Assembly (NCBI GenBank): GCA_035492455.1
Contig: DATJJE010000007.1
Coordinates: forward strand, 1-64,000
DNA length: 64,000 bases
DNA from: Gp6-AA40 sp035492455
GTDB lineage: Bacteria > Acidobacteriota > Vicinamibacteria > Vicinamibacterales > UBA2999
Direction of reading: 5' to 3'
In this document: positions 25,870 through 33,691 of the stretch, in pieces
Position numbering within the stretch: the first letter of the stretch is position 1
Layout: every line of letters begins with the position of its first letter
Program-made: the position numbers and the translations under genes
Notes under the pieces: model-generated
The model's database searches: none
Told to the model about the DNA's origin: nothing
The model's input: only the letters and a program-made list of their open reading frames with translations

Positions 25870-26607
25870 TCAGCGTGCGCCTGGATCGATGCGGTCAGGC
25901 CGAACCGCCGGCTGCCCTGGAGCGGCAGGAGCCTGACCGCGCACCGGCGGCGCCGGCACAGCGTGGTCGGGCTCGTTTAGGTACAGATACTGATATCGAA
26001 TGCCGCGGCCGTTTTCGTCAAGCCAGCCGAAGGACTGCTGCATGATCGTCGGCGGCGGGAATCCCTTCGGCACTGTCGACTCCGCAATGATCAAACGATT
26101 GCGGTGCATGTAGGCGGCGGCGAAAGTGCGTGACTGATCCTTCAGGTTGGTGAACTGAATCTCCTGTCCGCCCACCATCTCCATGAAGTTGAACATCAGG
26201 TGCGTCACCTTCACGTCCCTGTCGGCGATCAGCTTGTCCATCGCGTAGGTGACGGCGCCGCGCACGTCGTTCTTCCAGTAGCCATAGCCGGTGTCGCCGA
26301 CGCCGATACAGGTCTCCGCTCCCGGCGGGCACTTGGTCGCCTTCTCGACGAGCACTCGCTCGACCGGCGTGTAGTCGACGACCGTCAGCGTGTGCTTTCC
26401 GCTGACGCCGTTCACCGTGTAGATCTTCGCCGGCAGGTTGACGAAGTACTCCGTCAGCCAGGTCCCGTCGGTCACCACCGGCTTGCCGGGGAACGTGATG
26501 GTGAAGAAATCCTCCTTGCTGACGAACTCGGTGTAGTCGTCTTGCGCGAATGCGGGCGCGGATATCGCCAGGAGGACCGCTGCTGCGATGAATGCTTTGA
26601 AACGCAT
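25870..26607 (-). CDS. Secreted hypothetical protein
   Basis: 245 residues from the ATG at 26607, which starts a signal peptide (to about 22, ending AFAQDD). The mature part begins YTEFVSKEDFFTITFPGKPV, a pattern seen in exported proteins of unknown function that share a PsbP-like or TPR-associated strand order. Two cysteines (CPPGAETC near 96-103) could form a disulfide. The C-terminus is Pro/Ala-rich. It is the last gene of a minus-strand operon, eight bases after the previous stop. No function can be assigned. Confidence 0.65.
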   Translation of the reverse strand: MRFKAFIAAAVLLAISAPAFAQDDYTEFVSKEDFFTITFPGKPVVTDGTWLTEYFVNLPAKIYTVNGVSGKHTLTVVDYTPVERVLVEKATKCPPGAETCIGVGDTGYGYWKNDVRGAVTYAMDKLIADRDVKVTHLMFNFMEMVGGQEIQFTNLKDQSRTFAAAYMHRNRLIIAESTVPKGFPPPTIMQQSFGWLDENGRGIRYQYLYLNEPDHAVPAPPVRGQAPAAPGQPAVRPDRIDPGAR

Positions 26608-26615
26608 AGAAATCT

Positions 26616-27308
26616 CTATTTGAAATCGACGACGGTCTTCAGCGTGTTGCTGTCCGCCATCTTCGAATCGCTGGCCCGGAACTCGAGATCGCAATGATTG
26701 TTGGGCGGCGGCGCAAACGGCTTCAACTGCGTGCGCGGATTCGGAATGGCGACGGTGACCGTGCCGTTGGCGAGCTTTCCTTTCAGCACGCCCGATTCCG
26801 GTTCGCCGCCGCAGCCGAGAAAGAACCACACCCGCGGTGAATCGCCGATGTCGTTCGGCGTCTCGGTCATCGCGAACTGCAGCTGCACGGTCGGCTGGTT
26901 CACCAGGGCGGAGACGATCTTCGGGTTCGAGATGGCCGGCACGCGCGCGAAGACGGCGATCGGCCGCGGGCGCGTGCGGCCCATCGGATTCACCGCAACG
27001 ATCGTGCGGTTGCCCGGTGCGGCATCGGCAGCGACGTCAATCGTCACGTCCCAGAAAAGCGATCCTTCTCTGACGTCGCCTTTCTTGATGTCCTTCACCG
27101 TCATTCCGGCCGCCGGCTCGATTTCAACGGCGGTCACGTCGTTGCGGCCCGGGATGCCGAGATGCAGCACGTTGGTCTGTCCGGCAACGAGCTGCGTTGG
27201 AAAGAACCCTTCGATGACGTTCGGCAGCCCCTGCGCGTGCGCGAAGTCTGCCGACACCAGCGCGACAAGTGCGACAAGGCCGGCAGCGATCGGCGAACTG
27301 CGTTTCAT
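26616..27308 (-). CDS. Secreted hypothetical protein, Ig-like/TPR-free
   Basis: 230 residues from the ATG at 27308, with a signal peptide to about 26. The body looks like beta-sandwich domains: the N-terminal part (IEGFFPTQLVAGQTNVLHLG) resembles the start of bacterial Ig-like or pre-peptidase domains that bind at secreted proteins, with DVAADAAPGNRTIVAVNPMG as a typical strand-loop. Two cysteines (FFLGCGG near 165 and NNHCDLEF near 209) may pair. Its start overlaps the stop of the double-MBL gene by four bases (ATGA), so the two are cotranslated. Function unknown. Confidence 0.6.
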   Translation of the reverse strand: MKRSSPIAAGLVALVALVSADFAHAQGLPNVIEGFFPTQLVAGQTNVLHLGIPGRNDVTAVEIEPAAGMTVKDIKKGDVREGSLFWDVTIDVAADAAPGNRTIVAVNPMGRTRPRPIAVFARVPAISNPKIVSALVNQPTVQLQFAMTETPNDIGDSPRVWFFLGCGGEPESGVLKGKLANGTVTVAIPNPRTQLKPFAPPPNNHCDLEFRASDSKMADSNTLKTVVDFK

Positions 27309-29254
27309 TTTGTCCCTGCCTGTTCCAGTGCGATGACGCGTGCGGTCGCGCATTCGTCCATCATCTTCCAGTAGCGCTCACCCCGCAGCTTGCCGTAGAG
27401 CAGCGGATTTGGCCCGTTCGGATTCTTCCGAATCGTCTCCATATCGGCGAGCGTGTCCTGATAGATCCCTGGGTGCGCGTTGAGAATTCCGTCGGCTCCC
27501 ATCTTCAACGCGTAGTCCTTGATGACGCTCTCGAACCGGTTGAGCGAATCGCGGTTCGGATGCTGCAAGCCACCGCCATGCAGCAGCACCACGTGCGGCT
27601 CGCCATGCCATTTCACCGGGATGAAGATGCCCAGCGTGCCCGGCGTGTGGCCGAACAGGTTGGTGAAGGTGAGCGTCGTGTCGCCGAGCGTCAGCGTGTC
27701 GCCGTGCTTGATGTCGACGTCGCGCATCGCCAGCGGCCGCTCGGGCTTCTGCGCCGGAAGCGTCGCGTCCCAGTCTTCCTTGCCCATGTAGACGCGCGGG
27801 CGATACGTCTTCTGTAGATAGTTGGCGCCGCCCGTGTGATCGGTCTGTCCCGGATGACCGTGCGACAGGACGATATATTTGATCTGCGCGGGATCGAGGC
27901 CGACCTTCTGCATGCTCGGGACGAGGATGTCGCGTGCTTCCTCTGTCGAATTGAGTGTGTCGATCAGAATCAGTCCCTGACTCGTGGTGATGACAAACGC
28001 CCCCTGTGACGCCAGGCCCAGGAACCACACGTTGTCGAAGATCTTCGTCGGCTCGACCGTGTAGTCCTTCAGCGGCGGCAGACCGAGACGCTCACGCTTG
28101 AGAGCGACGCGCTCAGGGCCGGTGTACGAGCAGGTGTTCTCGAACTCTGCACCCAGGTCGGTGCCCGCAAGCTGCTTCGCGATCGCGACGTGGCGCTGCG
28201 CTTCCGCTGACGCGTCGAACTGCTGCTTGGTCGGATAGATCGGCGGCCGCGCCGGCGCTGCCGGCCGCGGCGCCGTCTGCGCGGTCGGAGCACCGCCGGC
28301 CTTCGCGGTCTCATCGGCGATCCACTTGTCGGCGACCTGCTTCAGCCGAACGAGCCACTGCTTCCACGATTCGGGATCAACGAACGGATTCGGTTCGCCG
28401 GGCTTGCGGCTCTGCAGCTTCACCATCCGCTCGAACGTGCCGCCGTTGGGGTACGTGGACATCGCGAGGTAGCTGTGAATCAGCAGGCCGACCTGCACGT
28501 CGGGCTCGAGCTGCGCCACCCGCGCGACGCTCGCCTGGAACTTCTTGCCGCCCTCCACGCCGTCGCGCGGCTCGGGACCGCCGAAGAGGAACGCCTTGTA
28601 GGCCTTGCCGTTTTCGTGGACGGTGAACTCGTACGAGATGCTTCCGGGCGTGTGGCCCGGCGTCAGGTACGCCTTGATCGAGGTCTTGCCCAGCGTGATG
28701 ACGTCGCCGTCCTTGATCACGAGATCGTTCGGACCGCGCTGCACCGCCTCGTTGAACGGTGGCGTCGTCTGCGGCTTGTCGCGATAACCCTGAGCCACAT
28801 CGTCCACCATCTTCCAGTCGGCCTCGCTCAGGCCGATGCGCGCGCCCGACAGCTGCTTGATGCGCGCGGCGCCGCCGAAATGATCGAGGTGACCGTGGAC
28901 GATGAGAACGTACTTGATGTCCTTCGGGTTGAAGCCGAGGTTGCGGATGTTATCGAGGACGTGATCGACGTACGGCTCCTGCGAGCTGTCGATCAAGATG
29001 AGGCCTGCGGTCGTCGGAATCAGCCACGTCGACACCGTGCCGACGCCGACGTGATACAGATCGTCGAAGATCTTGAAGCCCTCGAGCGACTTCTGAAACT
29101 CCGCGTCGCGCGCCTTCGTCACGCGGTACTGGTAGCTGATCTCCATGCCCGGCGGCGCAGGCGGCTGCGCTGCAGCTCCGCCCTGGCGCCCCTGCGCCGC
29201 GAGAGGCAGGGTGAATCCCATGACGGCGAGTGCGACCAAGACTGTTTTCTTCAT
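27305..29254 (-). CDS. Secreted protein with two tandem MBL-fold hydrolase domains
   Basis: 649 residues with a signal peptide to about 20. Domain 1 (about 40-315) has a canonical zinc site H120-G-H-L-D-H125 and a later PGHTPGS block near 199-205. A Pro/Ala/Thr linker (about 317-340) follows. Domain 2 (about 341-649) is a paralogue of the protein at 16715 but its motif reads H465-G-H-P-G-Q-T-D-H473, with three extra residues before Asp-His; its later FGHTPGT block is intact. Domain 2 may therefore bind metal differently or be inactive. Members of 300-380 residues have one domain, so this is a fusion. It is cotranslated with the next gene. Confidence 0.85.
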   Translation of the reverse strand: MKKTVLVALAVMGFTLPLAAQGRQGGAAAQPPAPPGMEISYQYRVTKARDAEFQKSLEGFKIFDDLYHVGVGTVSTWLIPTTAGLILIDSSQEPYVDHVLDNIRNLGFNPKDIKYVLIVHGHLDHFGGAARIKQLSGARIGLSEADWKMVDDVAQGYRDKPQTTPPFNEAVQRGPNDLVIKDGDVITLGKTSIKAYLTPGHTPGSISYEFTVHENGKAYKAFLFGGPEPRDGVEGGKKFQASVARVAQLEPDVQVGLLIHSYLAMSTYPNGGTFERMVKLQSRKPGEPNPFVDPESWKQWLVRLKQVADKWIADETAKAGGAPTAQTAPRPAAPARPPIYPTKQQFDASAEAQRHVAIAKQLAGTDLGAEFENTCSYTGPERVALKRERLGLPPLKDYTVEPTKIFDNVWFLGLASQGAFVITTSQGLILIDTLNSTEEARDILVPSMQKVGLDPAQIKYIVLSHGHPGQTDHTGGANYLQKTYRPRVYMGKEDWDATLPAQKPERPLAMRDVDIKHGDTLTLGDTTLTFTNLFGHTPGTLGIFIPVKWHGEPHVVLLHGGGLQHPNRDSLNRFESVIKDYALKMGADGILNAHPGIYQDTLADMETIRKNPNGPNPLLYGKLRGERYWKMMDECATARVIALEQAGTK

Positions 29255-29266
29255 ATGTAGCGGTAG

Positions 29267-29288
29267 GCCGGGTCCTTTCGGACCCGGC
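29267..29288. repeat. REP-like palindrome, copy 2
   Basis: Stem GCCGGGTCC, loop TTTC, complementary stem. It is exactly the reverse complement of the copy at 22802-22823, with flanks also conserved. It lies between the MFS gene and the double-MBL gene on the minus strand. Confidence 0.75.
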
Positions 29289-29302
29289 AGATTGTCAGAG
29301 CT

Positions 29303-30619
29303 CTAATGCGGAAGCGGCTGTCCCTTCGTCTCCACGGTGAAGGGCAGGAGGAACATGCCGGCGAAGAGGACGATCGAGGTCAGCGCGATCGGCGTGCCGA
29401 TGTTGCCGAAGTGGTTCACACCGGCGGCGATGAGGAACACCATGCCGACGCCCACAAAGCGGCCGATCGAGCTGATGAAGCCCATGCCGCTGCCGCGGCT
29501 GCTGGTCTCGAACAGCTCCGGCAGCCACAGTGTATACATCGCGAAGTTCGCGCCGGCGAGGCCGAGCAGGAACGTCATGCCGAAGAAGATGGGCAGCGCG
29601 TTCGCCCCCATGATGAAGAACGCCCAGCCGAACGAGATGGCCGTCGTCACCGCCAGCAGGGACATGAACATCGCCATGGCGACACGCCGGCCGAACCTCT
29701 CCGCGAGGACGGGCGCGAGAAGGCAGCCGATCACGGTGCCGATCGCCAGCACCGCTCCACCCCACGAGGCGATGCGTGCTGCGTCCGCCGCCGCCGCTCC
29801 CTGCCGTTGCGCGATCTGCGTGAGCGCCGTCGGCACGTAAATCGACCCGGCCCACTGGCCGATGATCGACACCAGGTAAACGAGCGACATGATGATCGTG
29901 CGGTTCTTGTACTTCGATGTGAACAGCGCACCGAACGACTTCGCGATCGACGGCTTCTTGACCCTCTTCATTTCCTCGAACCGGTGCGACTCCTTCACGT
30001 TGGACATGATCCAGCCGACAAAGAGGGCCGGTACGCCACCGAAGGCGAACATCCAGCGCCAGCCGAAATTCGCTCCGATTGTGTAGTTCGCGATCGACGC
30101 GAGCAGGAAGCCGACGTAGTAGCCCGTATGCAGGTATCCCGCGAACTTGACGCGCCGATCTTCCGGCAGCGACTCGGCGACAAACGTCGAACCGACCGGC
30201 TGCTCGCCGCCAAGGCCGAAGCCGCACAGGACTCGCAGGATCGCCAGCTGGTAGACGTGCGTGACCAGACCGCATAACAGCGTGAACACCGAGTAGGCGA
30301 CGATGGTGAGCGCCAGCGCGCGCACGCGGCCGATGCGGTCCCCGATCATTCCCCAGAACATCGACAGGCCCCATCCGGCGAGGAACATCGCAAACAGGAT
30401 GCTGCCCCAGATGCCGATGTTCACGGGCGTCGCCGCGTAGCCCGACATCGGCAGCAGCTCGCGCAGTGCGGGAACGAGCACGAGGCCGTAGATGAAGGCA
30501 TCCATGCCGTCGAGCGTCCAGCCGGCGTAGGCCGCGAGGAACCCTTTCTTCTGGTTAGTCGTCAGCGGCGTGTTCGTGCGGACCGGTTGTGGATGCGTCG
30601 CTGTAGCTGTGACGGCCAT
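29303..30619 (-). CDS. MFS transporter (sugar/acid symporter type)
   Basis: 438 residues with about twelve membrane helices. The ATG at 30619 is preceded by GGGGGA. The motif after helix 2, W-G-M-I-G-D-R-I-G-R-V-R (near 91-102), is the cytoplasmic G-x-x-x-D-R-x-G-R signature, and a second copy APVLAERFGRRVAM sits near 285. GFGLGGEQPVG in helix 4 is typical of the acid-sugar symporter branch (AAHS and sialate-like). It should import an organic acid or sugar by proton symport. It has its own promoter candidate inside the end of the dehydrogenase gene, and lies downstream of it, so its cargo may be the dehydrogenase substrate. Confidence 0.85.
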   Translation of the reverse strand: MAVTATATHPQPVRTNTPLTTNQKKGFLAAYAGWTLDGMDAFIYGLVLVPALRELLPMSGYAATPVNIGIWGSILFAMFLAGWGLSMFWGMIGDRIGRVRALALTIVAYSVFTLLCGLVTHVYQLAILRVLCGFGLGGEQPVGSTFVAESLPEDRRVKFAGYLHTGYYVGFLLASIANYTIGANFGWRWMFAFGGVPALFVGWIMSNVKESHRFEEMKRVKKPSIAKSFGALFTSKYKNRTIIMSLVYLVSIIGQWAGSIYVPTALTQIAQRQGAAAADAARIASWGGAVLAIGTVIGCLLAPVLAERFGRRVAMAMFMSLLAVTTAISFGWAFFIMGANALPIFFGMTFLLGLAGANFAMYTLWLPELFETSSRGSGMGFISSIGRFVGVGMVFLIAAGVNHFGNIGTPIALTSIVLFAGMFLLPFTVETKGQPLPH

Positions 30620-30671
30620 CGAATCCCCCAAATGGTGTTAACGGGCGTGAATTTCTTCGGAAAGTTCGCTC

Positions 30672-30700
30672 ATTCTATGGGCGCTACTGGGCTTGGTCAA
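30672..30700 (-). promoter_or_regulatory. Sigma-70-type promoter for the MFS gene
   Basis: Read on the minus strand: TTGACC (30700-30695), a 17-base spacer, then TAGAAT (30677-30672). Spacing is ideal and each box differs from consensus by one base. The -35 box lies in the last codons of the dehydrogenase gene. Transcription would start about 45 bases before the MFS ATG. Confidence 0.55.
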
Positions 30701-31712
30701 GCAACCTCACCCGCAGGTTTTCGGCGCGCAGCACGTCGCGGTTGACGACAAACGTCGGCGCCTTTCCGGCCGCAATGGCGACAACGGACCGGAAGGCGCT
30801 CTCCGCATTGTTGCGGAAGAACTCGTCCGTCCAGCAGACCGAGTGCGGCGTGACGATGACGTTGTCGAGTTTCAGGAGCGCGTTGTCGCCGGCAACCGGC
30901 TCGACCTCGAAAACGTCGAGCGCGGCACCGGCAATTCGCCGGTTCGCGAGCGCCGCTGACAGCACCTTTTCGTCCACGATCGGGCCGCGTGAGGTGTTGA
31001 TGAAGTACGCCGTCGGCTTCATCAGCGACAATTCGCGAGCGCCGATCGAGCCGCGTGTCTCCGATGTCAGCGGCGTGTTCACGAACACGAAATCGGCCTC
31101 GCGGAAGACCGTCTCTCTGTCCACGAGGCGGACGCGCAGCTTCGCCGCATCCTCCGGCTTCATGTACGGGTCGTACGCGATGTGCTGCATCTCGAGCGGC
31201 GCGATGATCCGATACAGCTCGCCGCCGATATTGCCGACGCCAATCGACCCGACTGTTTTCCCCGTCAGGCCGACGCCCATGTGATTGGTCGTCTCCGCCC
31301 ACCGGCCCGTTCGCGTCAGAGAGTCCTTTGTGAAAATCTTGTGTGAGAGCGCCAACATCAGCGCGAGGATGCTTGTTGCGACCGGACGACGAACGCCGTC
31401 AGGGGTGTTCGTCAGGACGACGCCGTTTTCCGTGCACGCCTTGACATCCACGCTGTCGTAGCCAACGCCCATGCGCGCGACGATCTTCACGCGCTTGTCG
31501 GAACCGGAGACAACGGCCGCGGGAACTTTCGGATTGAGAACGCACAGCCCGTCGTATTGCGCGCCGTGCGCCGCGGTGAGCTCTTTGACGTTCTCCGGGA
31601 TGAACTCCCACTGCAGCTTCGCATCGTCGAAGATCTGCAGGGCACGCGCGTCGAAGATGGACGTGCCGTCCGCGCGCAGCGTGTCGCGCGTGATCCCAAC
31701 TCGAAAATTCAT
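30684..31712 (-). CDS. D-isomer-specific 2-hydroxyacid dehydrogenase
   Basis: 342-residue cytoplasmic NAD(P)-dependent enzyme. The Rossmann motif GVGNIG is at 158-163, and the catalytic triad of the family is visible: R242 in NTSRGPIVDE, E271 in DVFEVEP, H290 in VTPHS. ARMGVGYDSVDV (79-90) is the usual substrate-domain block. It would reduce a 2-keto acid or glyoxylate-type substrate, or oxidise the hydroxyacid. The phosphoglycerate specificity of SerA is not indicated (no ACT domain). It starts immediately after the stop of the deacetylase gene (zero bases between), so the two are cotranscribed. Confidence 0.9.
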   Translation of the reverse strand: MNFRVGITRDTLRADGTSIFDARALQIFDDAKLQWEFIPENVKELTAAHGAQYDGLCVLNPKVPAAVVSGSDKRVKIVARMGVGYDSVDVKACTENGVVLTNTPDGVRRPVATSILALMLALSHKIFTKDSLTRTGRWAETTNHMGVGLTGKTVGSIGVGNIGGELYRIIAPLEMQHIAYDPYMKPEDAAKLRVRLVDRETVFREADFVFVNTPLTSETRGSIGARELSLMKPTAYFINTSRGPIVDEKVLSAALANRRIAGAALDVFEVEPVAGDNALLKLDNVIVTPHSVCWTDEFFRNNAESAFRSVVAIAAGKAPTFVVNRDVLRAENLRVRLLDQAQ

Positions 31713-32609
31713 CTATAGCGGAGCGCCGGCGAACTTATCGGGATTCTTCAGGTACCACTGCTCGTACATCTCCCGTCCGTTCCACACGAGCACGCCCTTC
31801 TGTTTCAGCACGTGGTCGTAGATCTGCTCGAGATACTTGAACGCATGTGCCTGACCCGCGGCGTACGGATGAATGGCGATCGAGAAGACCTTCGGCCGCT
31901 TCTCGCTTTCTTTGTACAGCTGATCGAAGGCGTCGATGCACTTGCGCGCGAAGTACTGCGCCTCCTGCGTCTGTACCGCCAGTGTCGTCACATCCTGGCA
32001 TTCGATGGGATATGGGAGCGAGATCAGCGGACCATGTTTCGTCTTCAGCCTCGTCGGCTCGTCGTCGAACGGATACTCACAGGTGTACTTGACGCCGGCG
32101 GCGGCGAGCCAGTCGGACGACTGGAACGTCTGGCCGAAGCCGGGGCTCAGCCATCCAATCGGGCGCTGACCGGTGTGCTTCTGCAGGACGTCGAGCGTTT
32201 TGACGATCATGTCTTCCGGCTCGTGCTCGACGTGGATCGGCTGCTGCTCGTAACTGTGACCGACCATCTCCCATCCGGCTTTCGCCGTGGCCTCGACGAT
32301 GCGCGGGTAATCGACACAGACGCGGCCGTTGATCGACAGCGACGGCTTGATGCCGAGCCGTTCGAACAACTCGAAGAACCGCCAGAAGCCGACGCGGTTC
32401 CCGTATTCATGCCATGCCCAGTTGCCGACGTCGGGAAACCTGACTTGTCCCTGCGGGGGCATCAGGAGCAAACGGGGCATCGGCCGAGTGATGTCCCAGA
32501 CTTCGACGTTGACGATGGTCCAGAAGATGATGCGATTGCCGCCAGGCAGTGGTGGCAGCGGCGGTCGATCGACGATTGCTGAATAGGGTCCGCGTTCGCG
32601 AGGTTGCAT
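31713..32609 (-). CDS. Polysaccharide deacetylase family protein (PuuE/allantoinase-like branch)
   Basis: 298 residues, cytoplasmic, no signal peptide. The NodB-homology fold is suggested by GIKPSLSINGRVCVDYPRIV near 86-105, WEMVGHSYEQQPIHVEHEPE near 113-132 (the H-S-x-x-x-x-x-x-H metal pattern of this family) and GWLSPGFGQTFQSSDWLAAA near 152-171. The last block IHPYAAGQ carries another His. The branch that includes urate/allantoin-catabolism PuuE-like proteins lacks the usual leading D-D pair, as here. It probably hydrolyses a C-N bond of a small amide or amidine, not chitin. It precedes the hydroxyacid dehydrogenase without a gap. Confidence 0.75.
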   Translation of the reverse strand: MQPRERGPYSAIVDRPPLPPLPGGNRIIFWTIVNVEVWDITRPMPRLLLMPPQGQVRFPDVGNWAWHEYGNRVGFWRFFELFERLGIKPSLSINGRVCVDYPRIVEATAKAGWEMVGHSYEQQPIHVEHEPEDMIVKTLDVLQKHTGQRPIGWLSPGFGQTFQSSDWLAAAGVKYTCEYPFDDEPTRLKTKHGPLISLPYPIECQDVTTLAVQTQEAQYFARKCIDAFDQLYKESEKRPKVFSIAIHPYAAGQAHAFKYLEQIYDHVLKQKGVLVWNGREMYEQWYLKNPDKFAGAPL

Positions 32610-32632
32610 GGGGAGTGTCCGAGGAGAAACAC

Positions 32633-32660
32633 GAAGGGCCGGGTAACGACCCGGCCCTTC
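32633..32660 (-). terminator. Strong hairpin after the DUF6152 gene
   Basis: Perfect 12-bp stem (GAAGGGCCGGGT and its complement) with loop AACG, in the gap between the DUF6152 stop and the deacetylase start on the minus strand. It is followed by a short pyrimidine stretch (GTGTTTCTCC) rather than a clean T-tract, so partial termination or attenuation is possible. Confidence 0.5.
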
Positions 32661-32677
32661 AAATCGTCGAGTTCGCT

Positions 32678-33076
32678 TTAGAAGTCTTTCGGCAGGGCGG
32701 CGTTGTTGCCGTCCCAGTCCTTCACGGTGCCGTCCTTCGCCTTGAGGAAGCCGAGCAGGCAGCCGTTGGAACCGTCGCGCAGCACGTGGCAGCGGGCCTT
32801 GATAGTATCGCCCGGCGCGACATATTCCTTCGTCACGCCAATCCGCTCGAGGCCGTTGCGGCCCGTCGCTTCAAGCGCCCAGATCTGCGGTTCGCCGCCC
32901 TTTGGATCCTTCACCTCGAGATAAATCCACGAATGCGGCAGCAGGAGATGGACCTCCTTGACCGTGCCCGTGATATCGGTGAACGAATCAACGTAGTTGC
33001 CGTGGGAATGGTGTGCCCAGGCCGGCAACGCAAACAGGACCGAAACAACCGCCGCAAGAGCCAATCTAGACCGCAT
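32678..33076 (-). CDS. DUF6152 family secreted protein
   Basis: 132 residues from the ATG at 33076, chosen because GGAGG lies nine bases upstream and it opens the signal peptide (ending AWAHH). The mature start H-H-S-H-G, then DITGTVKEVHLLLPHSWIYLEV, gives the DUF6152 pattern with L-P-H-S replacing N-P-H-S. A conserved Cys pair (RCHVLRDGSNGCLLG, near 101 and 112) may form a disulfide. It is divergent from the molybdenum hydroxylase genes. Function unknown. It is a paralogue of the protein at 6567. Confidence 0.75.
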   Translation of the reverse strand: MRSRLALAAVVSVLFALPAWAHHSHGNYVDSFTDITGTVKEVHLLLPHSWIYLEVKDPKGGEPQIWALEATGRNGLERIGVTKEYVAPGDTIKARCHVLRDGSNGCLLGFLKAKDGTVKDWDGNNAALPKDF

Positions 33077-33217
33077 TTTCAGCCTCCAAAGTACACGAAT
33101 CGAGCCGCCTAGGCCGTAAGACACGTGATTCTATACGGCTAAATTCGACGTTTGCAAGCGTTCAGAAGTTCCGCCTGATATACCATCCAGCCACCGGTAT
33201 CTTCCCGAGGAGCTGAC

Positions 33218-33691
33218 ATGGCGCAGATCTCGTTGAAAGTGAACGGCATGACGCGGGTCGTCGATACCGACCCGACGACGCCGCTGCTCTACGTCCTCAG
33301 AAACGACCTCGACCAGCATGGACCCCGGTTCGGCTGCGGTCTTGCCCAGTGCGGAGCCTGCACAGTCATTGTCGACGGCAACGCGGTCCGCTCGTGCACG
33401 ATTCCGGTCTCGACGATGGGGAACAAGAACATCCAGACGCTTGATGGCCTCGGGACCGTCGAGAAGCCGCATCCGCTGCAGGCGGCGTTCATCGAGGAGC
33501 AGGCGGCGCAGTGCGGCTACTGTATGAACGGCATCCTCATGACGGCGAAGGTGCTGCTCGACAAGAACCCGAATCCGACCGATGCCGACATCAAGCGCGC
33601 GCTCGACCCGGTGCTCTGCCGCTGCGGCAGCCACCTTCGCGTCATCCGCGCCATCAAGAGGGCAGCGCGCACGCTGCAGGCACGCGCATGA
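33218..33691 (+). CDS. 2Fe-2S subunit of a molybdenum hydroxylase (IorA/CoxS-like)
   Basis: 157 residues, the usual size. The N-terminal plant-type ferredoxin domain binds one cluster through C40, C45, C48 and C60 (FGCGLAQCGACTVIVDG). The C-terminal helical domain binds the second through C99, C102, C134 and C136 (QCGYCMNG and CRCGSH). It passes electrons from the Mo cofactor subunit. It has a GAGGAG site before its ATG. Its TGA overlaps the ATG of the large subunit, so the pair forms a two-subunit enzyme of the isoquinoline-1-oxidoreductase type. No FAD subunit is seen, so a cytochrome is the likely acceptor. Confidence 0.9.
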   Translation: MAQISLKVNGMTRVVDTDPTTPLLYVLRNDLDQHGPRFGCGLAQCGACTVIVDGNAVRSCTIPVSTMGNKNIQTLDGLGTVEKPHPLQAAFIEEQAAQCGYCMNGILMTAKVLLDKNPNPTDADIKRALDPVLCRCGSHLRVIRAIKRAARTLQARA

